This document shows positions 49,696 through 60,157 of a stretch of DNA of 64,000 nucleotides, piece by piece. Positions within the stretch are counted from its first letter, which is position 1; every line of letters begins with the position of its first letter. The position numbers and the translations under genes are program-made. Source of the DNA: Olleya sediminilitoris (GTDB taxonomy: Bacteria; Bacteroidota; Bacteroidia; Flavobacteriales; Flavobacteriaceae). The notes under the pieces are model-generated. The model saw nothing but the letters and a program-made list of their open reading frames with translations. It had not been told where the DNA came from and searched no databases. Location: the NCBI RefSeq assembly GCF_016785945.1, contig NZ_JAEMEF010000006.1, forward strand, positions 62,001-126,000. Direction: 5' to 3'.

Positions 49696-52665
49696 TTATC
49701 TACTTGATTTATAACTTCCGTCCGCATTTTTATTCATTTCAGGAAGAGTAAAAGATTGAACTTTATATTTCTTGGGCTTCATAATTGCAAATTCTTGACC
49801 TATTTTGACTGTCCCATATTTTATTTGTTGTTCTCCTGCAACCCTACTACCCTGATTACCTCCAATGTAAACATATCTATTTGTCATTGAGTTTTTTCCA
49901 ACAATAAATGCGCAATGTGAATAACTCAATACAATTACAGCTCCTACAAAGGCTTCAGTTTCTTCTCCTTCTTTCCAACCATCTGCAGCTTTGCTTTTTG
50001 CCGCAGCTTTTAAATTACCATGTGGCCCCCAATCGAATGCATATGAGTTAGCTCCAGAATTAATTTTTTTGTAACTCTTTGTTTGATCAAAGCACCAACT
50101 GACAAATGATGCACACCAAGCTATTTTATAATTATGTCCCTTGGCTGTACCTGCATTATGATACTCTGATATTTTCTCTTTCAACGGACTCTCTTTCTCT
50201 TTAATTCCTTTGTAAGTTTCAAACTCCTGCAATATATATTCTACCCAAGGTGCTTGTGTTGGTGCAGTAATCAACTTCATATGTTCAACAAAAGCAATTG
50301 GATGGAAATGATAAATACTAGAACTATCAACAGGAAAAGTTCTTTTTTCTTCTGGTTTTACTTTTCCGTTATAATGTTGGTCAGCTTCTGCTACATCGCC
50401 ATCAGTAATTTGATCCCAAAAACAAAGATTATTTATTTTTTCTTCTAACAAAACTTTTTTTGCATCACGTGCTTCTTCTAGTTTTATTTTTTTATCTCCT
50501 GTAGCTAAATTTACTCCTTTTTCGTATACTTTGTCTATTTCTGTGTTAAAATCACTGATTTTATTTTTAATATCCCATTCATTAAAATGTTTACAAATAA
50601 GCCTACTTAAATCTTTTACAGCAGTATCTTTTTGCATTGCATTGTTCAACTCGTTTTCTGTTAAGAGGTTGTTTTGGTCATCATCGTATTTTTTTAGCTT
50701 TTCCCATACTTTGTTAACAAATTTTTTAGGGGTATTATTAGTAAAAGATTCGCCAAAATGATAAAAATAGTTGTTGTCAGGGTCTTCAAAAACTTCCCAA
50801 CCATAACTTTCATCTAACCAATTGTAAGGGTTTATAAATGTTAAATCACTTTTTTTAATCCAACCTTTATTTGTTTTTTGTTTTCCTTTACCTTGTACGT
50901 TATACCAGTCTATATCTTTATTATCTTTTGTAGTAGATATTTTACGTGCGGTTATTTTTTCAGTCGTTATTATGTCTGTATTTGTTTTTTTAGGTTCTTC
51001 TTCGTAATAACTTTTAATATCTTGTGTTAAAGTAACCCAAGTATTTTTATCCCCTACTACCTCAGTATTATCAACCCAGTATTTTTTGTTTTCTTTTGGG
51101 TGATTATATTTTAACTTTCTATACTTTATATGTTTGGCATCTTTGCTTCTTGCTATAGATTCAGCTTTTTTTGTTGTTTTTGAAAATTCACCATTGGCAT
51201 CTTTTTTCATGTAGTCAGAAAAGTAAAGTTTTTTGACACTCGAATCTAATAAATTATTAAAATCAGAATTTACTTTTTCAAAAGAACTTATTTGATAATA
51301 TTTACCAGTTGAGTTCCATTTTATTCTATTATCAAAAGTCACTATTCCTTCTATATCTTCAAAACCTATTTGGGTGTAATGGTCTTTGATTTCTAATATT
51401 TTAACCTTGGTGTCTTTTTTTAAAAAATTACAAGGCTTTGCAATCTGTAGAGTTTTTCCTTTAGGAATTTCTATAGTTGTCTGATTATCGTCACCAACAT
51501 GATTTTTTAAAAAATTATCGACTTCAGTATCATCTGTAAAAACTTCTAAATGAACACAATTGTATGCGTTTTGCTTTTCAAAAGAATATTGTGCTGGTAC
51601 ACCAATTATATCTCCAGCTTTAATTGATGTGTCTACATTTTTTACACTATTTAAAACGATGTCATTTTTTAAGGTTTTTTTTATTTTTAAATCTTTTTTT
51701 AGGATGTATTCTTCTTTTCCTTTGATTTTTACCCACTCATTATCTACTATTTCTATTTCTCCTAAATCATTTTCTTTTTTTTCAACTCTAATAAAATCAC
51801 TTTTACTATTTGGTTTTTTTCTTACAATAGCTCCTTTTTCTGATGTAGGTATGATATCTTCCTCGATATTAATTATAATAGTACCGTCTTTTAAACTTTT
51901 AACTCTGTCACCTGAAGTAGCCATAAAAAGGTCATGATCTCCCTTATAGTATACAGGAGTATAAGTTGTTTTATGTTGGTATATCCAATGATCGACAGAA
52001 AAAGAAGCTCCTAAGATATAGCCTTCTTCTTTAGTACGAATTTTTTTGGTAGCAGAGTTAACATCGTAAGTAACTTCTGTGCCTTTAGGTAAAACGTGCT
52101 TTACCTTGCCTCTTTTTACTTTTTTTCTATCTATAGTTACTGTTTCTAAATCAGTTCCTGATCTTAGGCGTAATCCTTTTTGTTGTGCCTTACCTGAAAC
52201 TTTTGCTGTATATTTTGCATATAAATCCGGAATGTTTTTACCATTATTTTTTTCTAGTTCCTTCTTTGGCATCAAATGCATATATAAACTGTAAAACCTA
52301 AGTTTTTGCGTAGTAGGTTCTTCATCTTTATTTTTTTGCTTACCTGGACTTTCGTAATTATGTTGGACGAGTATAAAACTATTAGAATACTTTCTTTGTG
52401 TGTCTTTTTCTAATAAATAGTCTTCTGCAAATCTGTAAGCTATAATTCTACCATCTGCAATTGCACGAACACAATTAGACCCTTCTATATGTATGCCTCC
52501 ATGCCAAGAACTTAATCGTCCTATAGGGTAAAAGCCAAAGCTATTGTTGTGTCCATAATAACGTTCGTTTAACTCTTCGTTAGTTAATTCTTTTTGTACA
52601 ACGTTTTTATTAGATAACTCTCTATCTGATGGTAAAATTGGATATGATATTTTTTTTAGACTCAT
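49696..52665 (-). CDS. Intact T6SS effector: M23-like + SH3 + EF-hand + linker + C-terminal TIGR02594/CHAP-like amidase
   Basis: 989 residues. Residues about 50-135 and a strand near NCVHLEVF form a LytM/M23-like domain, but the metal motif is HGGIH (not HxxxD) and HLE (not HLH), so it is probably inactive. SH3-like repeats occupy about 150-600. DDDQNNLLTENE (661-672) is a perfect EF-hand loop. Residues 706-799 are the shared linker ending YHFHPIAFVEHMKLI. The tip has AWCASFVSWCF (Cys851) and SYSHCAFIVG (His917), the TIGR02594/CHAP-type catalytic pair. It lies 4 bases behind the PAAR gene and is the expressed member of the island. Confidence 0.85.
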   Translation of the reverse strand: MSLKKISYPILPSDRELSNKNVVQKELTNEELNERYYGHNNSFGFYPIGRLSSWHGGIHIEGSNCVRAIADGRIIAYRFAEDYLLEKDTQRKYSNSFILVQHNYESPGKQKNKDEEPTTQKLRFYSLYMHLMPKKELEKNNGKNIPDLYAKYTAKVSGKAQQKGLRLRSGTDLETVTIDRKKVKRGKVKHVLPKGTEVTYDVNSATKKIRTKEEGYILGASFSVDHWIYQHKTTYTPVYYKGDHDLFMATSGDRVKSLKDGTIIINIEEDIIPTSEKGAIVRKKPNSKSDFIRVEKKENDLGEIEIVDNEWVKIKGKEEYILKKDLKIKKTLKNDIVLNSVKNVDTSIKAGDIIGVPAQYSFEKQNAYNCVHLEVFTDDTEVDNFLKNHVGDDNQTTIEIPKGKTLQIAKPCNFLKKDTKVKILEIKDHYTQIGFEDIEGIVTFDNRIKWNSTGKYYQISSFEKVNSDFNNLLDSSVKKLYFSDYMKKDANGEFSKTTKKAESIARSKDAKHIKYRKLKYNHPKENKKYWVDNTEVVGDKNTWVTLTQDIKSYYEEEPKKTNTDIITTEKITARKISTTKDNKDIDWYNVQGKGKQKTNKGWIKKSDLTFINPYNWLDESYGWEVFEDPDNNYFYHFGESFTNNTPKKFVNKVWEKLKKYDDDQNNLLTENELNNAMQKDTAVKDLSRLICKHFNEWDIKNKISDFNTEIDKVYEKGVNLATGDKKIKLEEARDAKKVLLEEKINNLCFWDQITDGDVAEADQHYNGKVKPEEKRTFPVDSSSIYHFHPIAFVEHMKLITAPTQAPWVEYILQEFETYKGIKEKESPLKEKISEYHNAGTAKGHNYKIAWCASFVSWCFDQTKSYKKINSGANSYAFDWGPHGNLKAAAKSKAADGWKEGEETEAFVGAVIVLSYSHCAFIVGKNSMTNRYVYIGGNQGSRVAGEQQIKYGTVKIGQEFAIMKPKKYKVQSFTLPEMNKNADGSYKSSR
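50265..50551 (-). repeat. Effector linker repeat, expressed copy L0
   Basis: In-frame copy within the 989-residue effector (residues 706-799). L1 and L2 are its displaced relatives, and a more divergent marker (FHFHPIAFINHMKLI) occurs at 46.2 kb. Confidence 0.85.
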
Positions 52666-52669
52666 AAAT

Positions 52670-53161
52670 TTATATACTAAAATCTAATAAACTTAAATAC
52701 CCATTTTTTTCTGCTTCCTCACGAAGCGCCTCTTGCTGTGCTATAGCCTCATTTAATTGGCTTCTGCGACCTGTTATAGACGCCATGACTTTTAGTGTAG
52801 GATTAATTGTTGGAAATGGTATTTTATGAATAGGCATTACTGATGTGGTTGGGCTAACACCTGTGCCAATTAATACGGTTGGTTCGCCTTGAGTTATTTG
52901 TCCACCATGTGCAGTTAAGCTACCTACGGTTGCTGCAGGTTTTCCGCCAATTAAAACGGTACCTTCACCCATAACTATTGTGTCTGGTGGTCCAATACAC
53001 GTACATAAATCACCCATTACTGCTGCAGATTTACCACCAATTAATACTGTTGGTACACCTGGTCCAACTACTGGTCCACCGACATGAGGTGGAGGAGGAG
53101 TTCCTGGGTTTAACATTGGGCATACATGCATGCTTCCTATTGTTGCTGCTGGTCCTGGCAT
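52670..53161 (-). CDS. PAAR-domain spike protein
   Basis: 163 residues. MPGPAATIGSMHVCPMLNPG and three GEPTVLIGG-like repeats (PTVLIGGKSAAVMGD, GTVLIGGKPAATVG, PTVLIGTG) form the PAAR cone with His/Cys metal ligands. It caps the VgrG trimer and carries cargo. The C-terminal 45 residues are helical (GRRSQLNEAIAQQEALREEA) and may contact the effector. 12 bases behind vgrG. Confidence 0.95.
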   Translation of the reverse strand: MPGPAATIGSMHVCPMLNPGTPPPPHVGGPVVGPGVPTVLIGGKSAAVMGDLCTCIGPPDTIVMGEGTVLIGGKPAATVGSLTAHGGQITQGEPTVLIGTGVSPTTSVMPIHKIPFPTINPTLKVMASITGRRSQLNEAIAQQEALREEAEKNGYLSLLDFSI

Positions 53162-53173
53162 AATTTTTAGGGT

Positions 53174-54985
53174 TTAATTTATTTTTACAATTGCTCCTGA
53201 AACTTCTGTCATTGCGCTACCTGATACTTTGGTTTGTGCACTATTAACTTCTGCAGAGGCTTGACCTTCTATAATTGCGTTTATACCTGTTATTGTAGCA
53301 TCACTTGAGGCTTCAATAGCTACGGAAGCATCACTATTAATTGTGGTGTCTGAAGTAGATTGTAATGCCAATGCGCTTTCTGAAATAATATTTGTGTCAC
53401 CTTCTGATGAGGCATTAATATCGCCTTGAGCCTGAATATCAATATTTTCTTCAGCAATCATTTTAATGTTCTTGGCTTGAAACTCTATATTTTCGGCAGC
53501 AGTTATATATAATGATTTTGCTTGTGTGTCAAACGTTATGACACTACCTTCATTATCATAAATATTTATTTTTTCTTCACCATCAGTATCATTTAGCTCT
53601 ATGGTGTGGCCACTTCTTGTACGTATGGCTTTTATGTCGTTATTACTGCTTTCAAATGTACTAGCTTTATTGTTTCCGTTATATAAGCTACCTAGCATGT
53701 ATGGGTGTTCAGCATTTCCACCTTCAAAACCAATCAAAACTTCTTCGTTAACTTCTGGTATAAAATGGAAACCTTTATCTACACCAGCATGTGGTGTTAC
53801 TATACGTATCCAAGGTGTCATCTCACCAGTAATGGTTTGCCAAGGGAACTGTACTCTGATTCTACCTAAACCTTCCGGATCAACATTTTCTAATACAATT
53901 GCTGTTTGTGTTTCGCTTTTAGGAAATGCACTTATATTGGTATTTGGATAAGCATCAAACTCTGCTGTAATCGCTTCAAATTCGTTTAAATAATTTCCGT
54001 TTTCTGAGTTAGAGTGTGTAACACGTGTTACTCGGTAATTATTACCTTCAATTTTTATAATGTTTCCTAATTTGACTCCTGGATTGTCACTAACACCATT
54101 AAGCATGACTTGTTTGATTTCGATAGCTTTTTTCTGTAGCTCAATACTTGTATCTAAACGTTGTTTTGCTTGTGGATCGTTATAGTGGTTATGCCAAACT
54201 TTGGTTTCTTTATTAAAAATACTATTAGATTTATTGGTTACAAAACCATTATATCCATTAACTCCAGAGGTAATGTCTTTGGCGTCTTTTTCGTGTATTT
54301 CGTTTAATAAATAATCGTTAGCATAATATTTATAGTTGTGCGATTGTGGTAATAGTGATAAATGGTATTCTTTTAAATCAAAACCATAGATTAGTTCAAG
54401 CTCGTTGGTTTCTGGTGCACCAAAAATAAGTTGAGATCCATTATAATAAAACCATTCTGAGTGCTGTGCAGCAAGTCTGCTTATATAATTATAAGCACTT
54501 TCGTTATGTTGTACAGTATAATGTATAGATACGTTGTTTTGTGGTTGTACTACAACTTCTAATTGCGATTGGTCATAATCTATTAACGTATTTTGTATAA
54601 TTTCAGAAAGCTGTTTGTCACTGTGTGAGGCGTAATGTGGACCATCATCTGTTATAAAAGTAGGACTTTGTGCTACTACTTGTATAGTATCACCAGTACT
54701 AGCTTCATGACCTTTAATAGTTTTTACCTGTGTGACTATACCTTTAAATTCTAATTGTTGGTAATTGTCAATATCGTCTATAGGTGCTATTTGGATAGAA
54801 ATAGTTTCGCCTAGATAGTTTTTAGTCGTTTCGCCTAAAGTCATTTCTAAATCTTCAAGTACATCCATTCTAAAATGTAAGACTAGATAATGGTGTGCAT
54901 CAATTTGCTGATTAAGCGTTAGTTTTTTAAAAGCTGTAATTTCTTGACCATTTATAAAAATGGTAGTATTGCTTTGTAAAGCCAT
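53174..54985 (-). CDS. vgrG: Type VI secretion tip protein VgrG
   Basis: 603 residues. The N-terminal gp27-like region (1-about 350) includes HNESAYNYISRLAAQHSEWF; the OB-fold gp5-like part has PEGLGRIRVQFPWQTITGEM and TPHAGVDKGFHFIPEVNEEV. The C-terminal beta-helix is made of short repeats (NIKMIAEENIDIQAQGDIN...). No extra C-terminal toxin. Forms the puncturing tip of a contractile T6SS, type iii in Bacteroidota. No sheath, baseplate or membrane genes are in the window, so this is an orphan vgrG island. Confidence 0.95.
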   Translation of the reverse strand: MALQSNTTIFINGQEITAFKKLTLNQQIDAHHYLVLHFRMDVLEDLEMTLGETTKNYLGETISIQIAPIDDIDNYQQLEFKGIVTQVKTIKGHEASTGDTIQVVAQSPTFITDDGPHYASHSDKQLSEIIQNTLIDYDQSQLEVVVQPQNNVSIHYTVQHNESAYNYISRLAAQHSEWFYYNGSQLIFGAPETNELELIYGFDLKEYHLSLLPQSHNYKYYANDYLLNEIHEKDAKDITSGVNGYNGFVTNKSNSIFNKETKVWHNHYNDPQAKQRLDTSIELQKKAIEIKQVMLNGVSDNPGVKLGNIIKIEGNNYRVTRVTHSNSENGNYLNEFEAITAEFDAYPNTNISAFPKSETQTAIVLENVDPEGLGRIRVQFPWQTITGEMTPWIRIVTPHAGVDKGFHFIPEVNEEVLIGFEGGNAEHPYMLGSLYNGNNKASTFESSNNDIKAIRTRSGHTIELNDTDGEEKINIYDNEGSVITFDTQAKSLYITAAENIEFQAKNIKMIAEENIDIQAQGDINASSEGDTNIISESALALQSTSDTTINSDASVAIEASSDATITGINAIIEGQASAEVNSAQTKVSGSAMTEVSGAIVKIN

Positions 54986-55172
54986 GATTTGGTTGTTGTT
55001 TGGCTGAATTTTAAACTATTTTTTAACAGTTTAAACATCAAGCTATTGTAAAAAAAACGATACTATCAAATAGACGTTTAATTACTAATAATCTTGTTGA
55101 TAGTGGCTTAAAATTAGTTTTAAAATATATATTATCATAATTTAATTAAACAAAATTTAATTAAAAATGACG
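54986..55172. other. Upstream region of vgrG / downstream of ribD
   Basis: 187 bases, AT-rich. It holds the vgrG promoter by position, but I see no good TAnnTTTG box (TCTATTTG near 55066 is the closest). No terminator-like hairpin stands out after ribD. Confidence 0.3.
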
Positions 55173-56153
55173 TTATAAATTAGAGTAGATGAATAGTTTA
55201 TCGTCTAAAACCGAATGTTTTTCGATAAGTTTCCCTTTAAAATTAGGAGCTGACACGCCTTCAGAAAATAATATATCTCCTTTAAAAATTCTTGCTTCGT
55301 CCCAAAGGTTTTTATCAATAAAAGCTTGTAACGTTTTTGATCCGCCTTCAATTATTACAGAATTGATGTTATTTTTAAATAAATAATCACAGATAGCAGT
55401 AACAGATTGCTCTTTAAAAGTTAGGGTTTCTGCTTCAGTGTTAAAAATAGTATAGTCATTAGACAATAAGTTGTTTTTGTCTAAAACGACACGTGTTGGG
55501 TTGCTTCCTGTCCAATCTCTAACCGTTAAGCTTGGATTGTCCATGATAACTGTGTTTGTACCAACTAAAATGGCTTGCTCTTCAGCTCTCCATTTATGGA
55601 CTAGTTGCCTTGATATTGGATTGGTTATCCAAACGGGTTGTAATTGATCTCTGTTTTTTGGAGCTATAAAACCATCAACGGATTCTGCCCATTTTAATAT
55701 GATGTAAGGTCTTTTTTTATTGTGAAATGTAAAAAAACGCTTGTGATGCGCTTTACATTTAGTTTCTAATACGCCAACTTTAACATTGCGTCCAGCATCT
55801 AATAATTTTTTAATGCCTTTTCCTGCTACCTCAGGATTATCATCTACACAACCAATAACAATGTTAGGTATCTGGTGATGGATAATTAAATCGCTACAAG
55901 GTGGAGTTTTTCCATAATGACTGCAAGGTTCAAGCGTAACATAAATGGTGGCTTGTTTTAAAAGCGATTTATCTATAACGCTGTTAATGGCATTAACTTC
56001 GGCATGATTACCTCCATATTTACTAGTATAACCTTCACCAATTATACGATTGTTTACTACAATTACACTACCAACCATTGGATTTGGACGTGTTTGTCCT
56101 AATCCATTTTTACCAATTTGTAAAGCGCGTTGTATGTAATATTGGTCTGTCAA
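55173..56153 (-). CDS. ribD: Bifunctional riboflavin deaminase-reductase RibD
   Basis: 326 residues. N-terminal cytidine-deaminase-like domain: HAEVNAI and PCSHYGKTPPCSDLI hold the zinc ligands (HAE, PCxxxxxxPPC). C-terminal RibD reductase domain with ILKWAESVDGFIAPKN and GGSKTLQAFID. Catalyses steps 2 and 3 of riboflavin synthesis. No FMN riboswitch is evident. One base separates it from the LEA2-type lipoprotein gene. Confidence 0.97.
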   Translation of the reverse strand: MTDQYYIQRALQIGKNGLGQTRPNPMVGSVIVVNNRIIGEGYTSKYGGNHAEVNAINSVIDKSLLKQATIYVTLEPCSHYGKTPPCSDLIIHHQIPNIVIGCVDDNPEVAGKGIKKLLDAGRNVKVGVLETKCKAHHKRFFTFHNKKRPYIILKWAESVDGFIAPKNRDQLQPVWITNPISRQLVHKWRAEEQAILVGTNTVIMDNPSLTVRDWTGSNPTRVVLDKNNLLSNDYTIFNTEAETLTFKEQSVTAICDYLFKNNINSVIIEGGSKTLQAFIDKNLWDEARIFKGDILFSEGVSAPNFKGKLIEKHSVLDDKLFIYSNL

Positions 56154-56154
56154 A

Positions 56155-56610
56155 TTATAGTTTGATTTTTACATCCTCTGTTCGGTCTACATTGTAAGTA
56201 TGTGAGAAGCCTAAAATTTTATACTTAATTTCACCAAGGTATTGTACTTTCATTTTTTTACTAAACAAACTACCTAATAAGCTACTTAAATTTTTATTAC
56301 TAAGTAAACTATCTGTTGGGATTTTGGCTTGTAGTGGTATGCTAAATTCTTTTCTAGAAGGGACTTTAAAACTTTCACTTGTGACAGACGCAAGTTCGTT
56401 GTTATTAACAATAACCCTAATTCCATCTGTTTTTAATTGTCCACTAATGTGATTTGGGTTTAAGAAAAAAGCATCTGCAGTAAGTGTAATAAATTTAGAA
56501 TTAGAGTGTGACACTTTAATATTTTCAACTTTAATAAATTCTGGTCTTTCAGTCACTTTGCAACTAAAAAAGCAGAACAGTATTGTTAATAAAATTAGTG
56601 TGTTTCTCAT
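56155..56610 (-). CDS. LEA2/WHy-like lipoprotein
   Basis: 151 residues. LILLTILFCFFSCKVTER is a lipoprotein signal (FFSC). The mature part has ADAFFLNPNHISGQLKTDGI, the NPN core of the LEA type 2/WHy fold. Periplasmic or outer-membrane, function unknown. It is cotranscribed with ribD. Confidence 0.8.
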   Translation of the reverse strand: MRNTLILLTILFCFFSCKVTERPEFIKVENIKVSHSNSKFITLTADAFFLNPNHISGQLKTDGIRVIVNNNELASVTSESFKVPSRKEFSIPLQAKIPTDSLLSNKNLSSLLGSLFSKKMKVQYLGEIKYKILGFSHTYNVDRTEDVKIKL

Positions 56611-56674
56611 GGTTCTATTTTTAGATTTACCGTATCTTTCACCTTTAAATCAAGCACAAAAATAACATTTAAAA

Positions 56675-57166
56675 GTGAGTAATACTACTATTGAAATAAG
56701 AGAAATCCAGCCACAGGATAATCCTGAAATAGAGGCAGTTATACGTGAGGTTTTTATCGAGTATAATTTACCTTTAGTTGGTACTGCTTATGAAGATGCT
56801 GAAACCCCTAAAATGTTTCAGGCTTATGCAGATCCAAAATCTGTGTATTATGTTGTTGTTGTTGATGGCAAAGTTGAAGGTGGTGGAGGTTTAAAACCTT
56901 TAAGAGGAATGGAGAACGAGGTATTTGAAATACAAAAAATGTATTTTTCAAATCGCTTACGCGGAAAAGGCTTTGGTAAAAAACTATTCTTAAAATGTTT
57001 AGAAAAAGGAAAGTCTTTAGGTTTTAAAAAGGCCTATTTAGAAACTATTCCTGTTTTAAAAGAAGCAATCCATATTTACGAAGCTAATGGTTTTAAGCAT
57101 CTTGAAGGACCTTTAGGTAGTACAGGACATTTTAGTTGTGGAATTTGGATGTCAAAAAACATATAA
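56675..57166 (+). CDS. GNAT family N-acetyltransferase
   Basis: 163 residues. GTG start (56675) gives MSNTTIEIREIQPQD; no ATG is nearby. FSNRLRGKGFGKKLFLKCLE is the acetyl-CoA loop, and YEANGFKHLEGPLGSTGH is the C-terminal motif. Acceptor unknown. A one-mismatch relative of the 12-mer signature (56955-56966) falls in the loop codons. It ends five bases before prmC. Confidence 0.9.
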   Translation: MSNTTIEIREIQPQDNPEIEAVIREVFIEYNLPLVGTAYEDAETPKMFQAYADPKSVYYVVVVDGKVEGGGGLKPLRGMENEVFEIQKMYFSNRLRGKGFGKKLFLKCLEKGKSLGFKKAYLETIPVLKEAIHIYEANGFKHLEGPLGSTGHFSCGIWMSKNI

Positions 57167-57171
57167 AGTAG

Positions 57172-58044
57172 ATGTTGGTAAACGATTTAAAAGCGTTGTT
57201 TCATAATCAATTGGATGCCATTTATGGCAAGGATGAGGTGTTTACTTTTTTCTTTATGTTAACGGAAGCGTATAGTAATATTTCAAGATTAGATGTTGCT
57301 TTAGATATTAATTTAAGTATCACAAAAGCTGAGCAGCAGCCTTTTTTTGACGCTTTAGAGCAATTAAAAAAACAGCAACCAATACAATATATAATAGGTG
57401 AGACCGAGTTTTTTGGACTGCCTTTTAAAGTTAATTCCAATACTTTAATTCCGCGTCCAGAAACCGAAGAATTGGTACAACTGATTATGGATAGTTATAC
57501 TAACAAAGCTTCAGTAAATAACGCTTCAATTTTAGATGTTGGTACTGGCAGTGGTTGTATTGCTATTAGTTTAGCCAAAAACATAGCTAAAAGTACTGTT
57601 CATGCGCTTGATGTTTCCGCGAAAGCGATACAAAACGCATCAGAAAACGCAATGTTAAACCAAGTATATGTTAACTTTTTAGAATCTAGTATTTTAGAGG
57701 ATACGACTTGGGATAGTGTTTTTAAGGATTTAAAATTTGATACCATTGTATCCAACCCACCTTATGTAAGACAGCTTGAAAAACAAGCCATGTCTGCTAA
57801 TGTGTTAGAAAACGAACCGCATTTAGCTTTGTTTGTAGACGATGATAATCCTTTAATTTTTTATAAAGCCATTACAAATTTTGCATTAAAATATTTAAAG
57901 CCTAAAGGCGAATTGTTTTTTGAAATAAATGAATATTTAGGTCGTGAAACAGTAGATTTATTAATCCATAGTGGTTTTGAAAACGTACAACTAAAACAAG
58001 ATTTTTTTGGAAAAGACCGTATGGTTTTTGGAAGAAAAAAATAA
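57172..58044 (+). CDS. prmC: Release factor glutamine methyltransferase
   Basis: 290 residues. Methylates the Gln of the GGQ motif of release factors. N-terminal helical domain, then IPRPETEELV, the SAM motif LDVGTGSGCIAISLAK and the catalytic NPPY in VSNPPYVRQLEK. Exact signature copy 6 (57614-57626) encodes VSAKAIQ next to an Asp-Val strand. Confidence 0.96.
   Translation: MLVNDLKALFHNQLDAIYGKDEVFTFFFMLTEAYSNISRLDVALDINLSITKAEQQPFFDALEQLKKQQPIQYIIGETEFFGLPFKVNSNTLIPRPETEELVQLIMDSYTNKASVNNASILDVGTGSGCIAISLAKNIAKSTVHALDVSAKAIQNASENAMLNQVYVNFLESSILEDTTWDSVFKDLKFDTIVSNPPYVRQLEKQAMSANVLENEPHLALFVDDDNPLIFYKAITNFALKYLKPKGELFFEINEYLGRETVDLLIHSGFENVQLKQDFFGKDRMVFGRKK
57615..57626 (-). repeat. GCTTTCGCGGAA signature copy 6
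   Basis: Exact copy on the minus strand, extended by A (57614). Read in prmC as Ser-Ala-Lys-Ala. Confidence 0.7.
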
Positions 58045-58073
58045 TACAATAAGCAGTTAACAATTGCTAATAG

Positions 58074-60080
<2,007 letters not shown>

Positions 60081-60135
60081 TCGCTATGTTAATCCGTTAA
60101 AAGGCGTTTATTTTCGTCTAATAACAAAATTAATG

Positions 60136-60143
60136 TATATTTG
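60136..60143 (+). promoter_or_regulatory. -7 box TATATTTG before the membrane protein gene
   Basis: TATATTTG, 14 bases before ATG 60158, so the leader would be very short. Confidence 0.5.
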
Positions 60144-60157
60144 CTGCTCAAATCAAA

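Noticed and set aside
50254-50448. Plus-strand hydrophobic frames at 41753-41959, 43502-43717 and 50254-50448 that look like a conserved small membrane protein (FFFSVIMLVSFCY)
   Set aside because: They are the antisense of the effector linker repeat; their conservation follows from the coding strand.
49696-54985. Extracellular contractile injection system or Rhs toxin
   Set aside because: The tip genes are VgrG and PAAR, no Rhs/YD repeats are seen, and no phage-tail-like genes are in the window; T6SS payload fits better.
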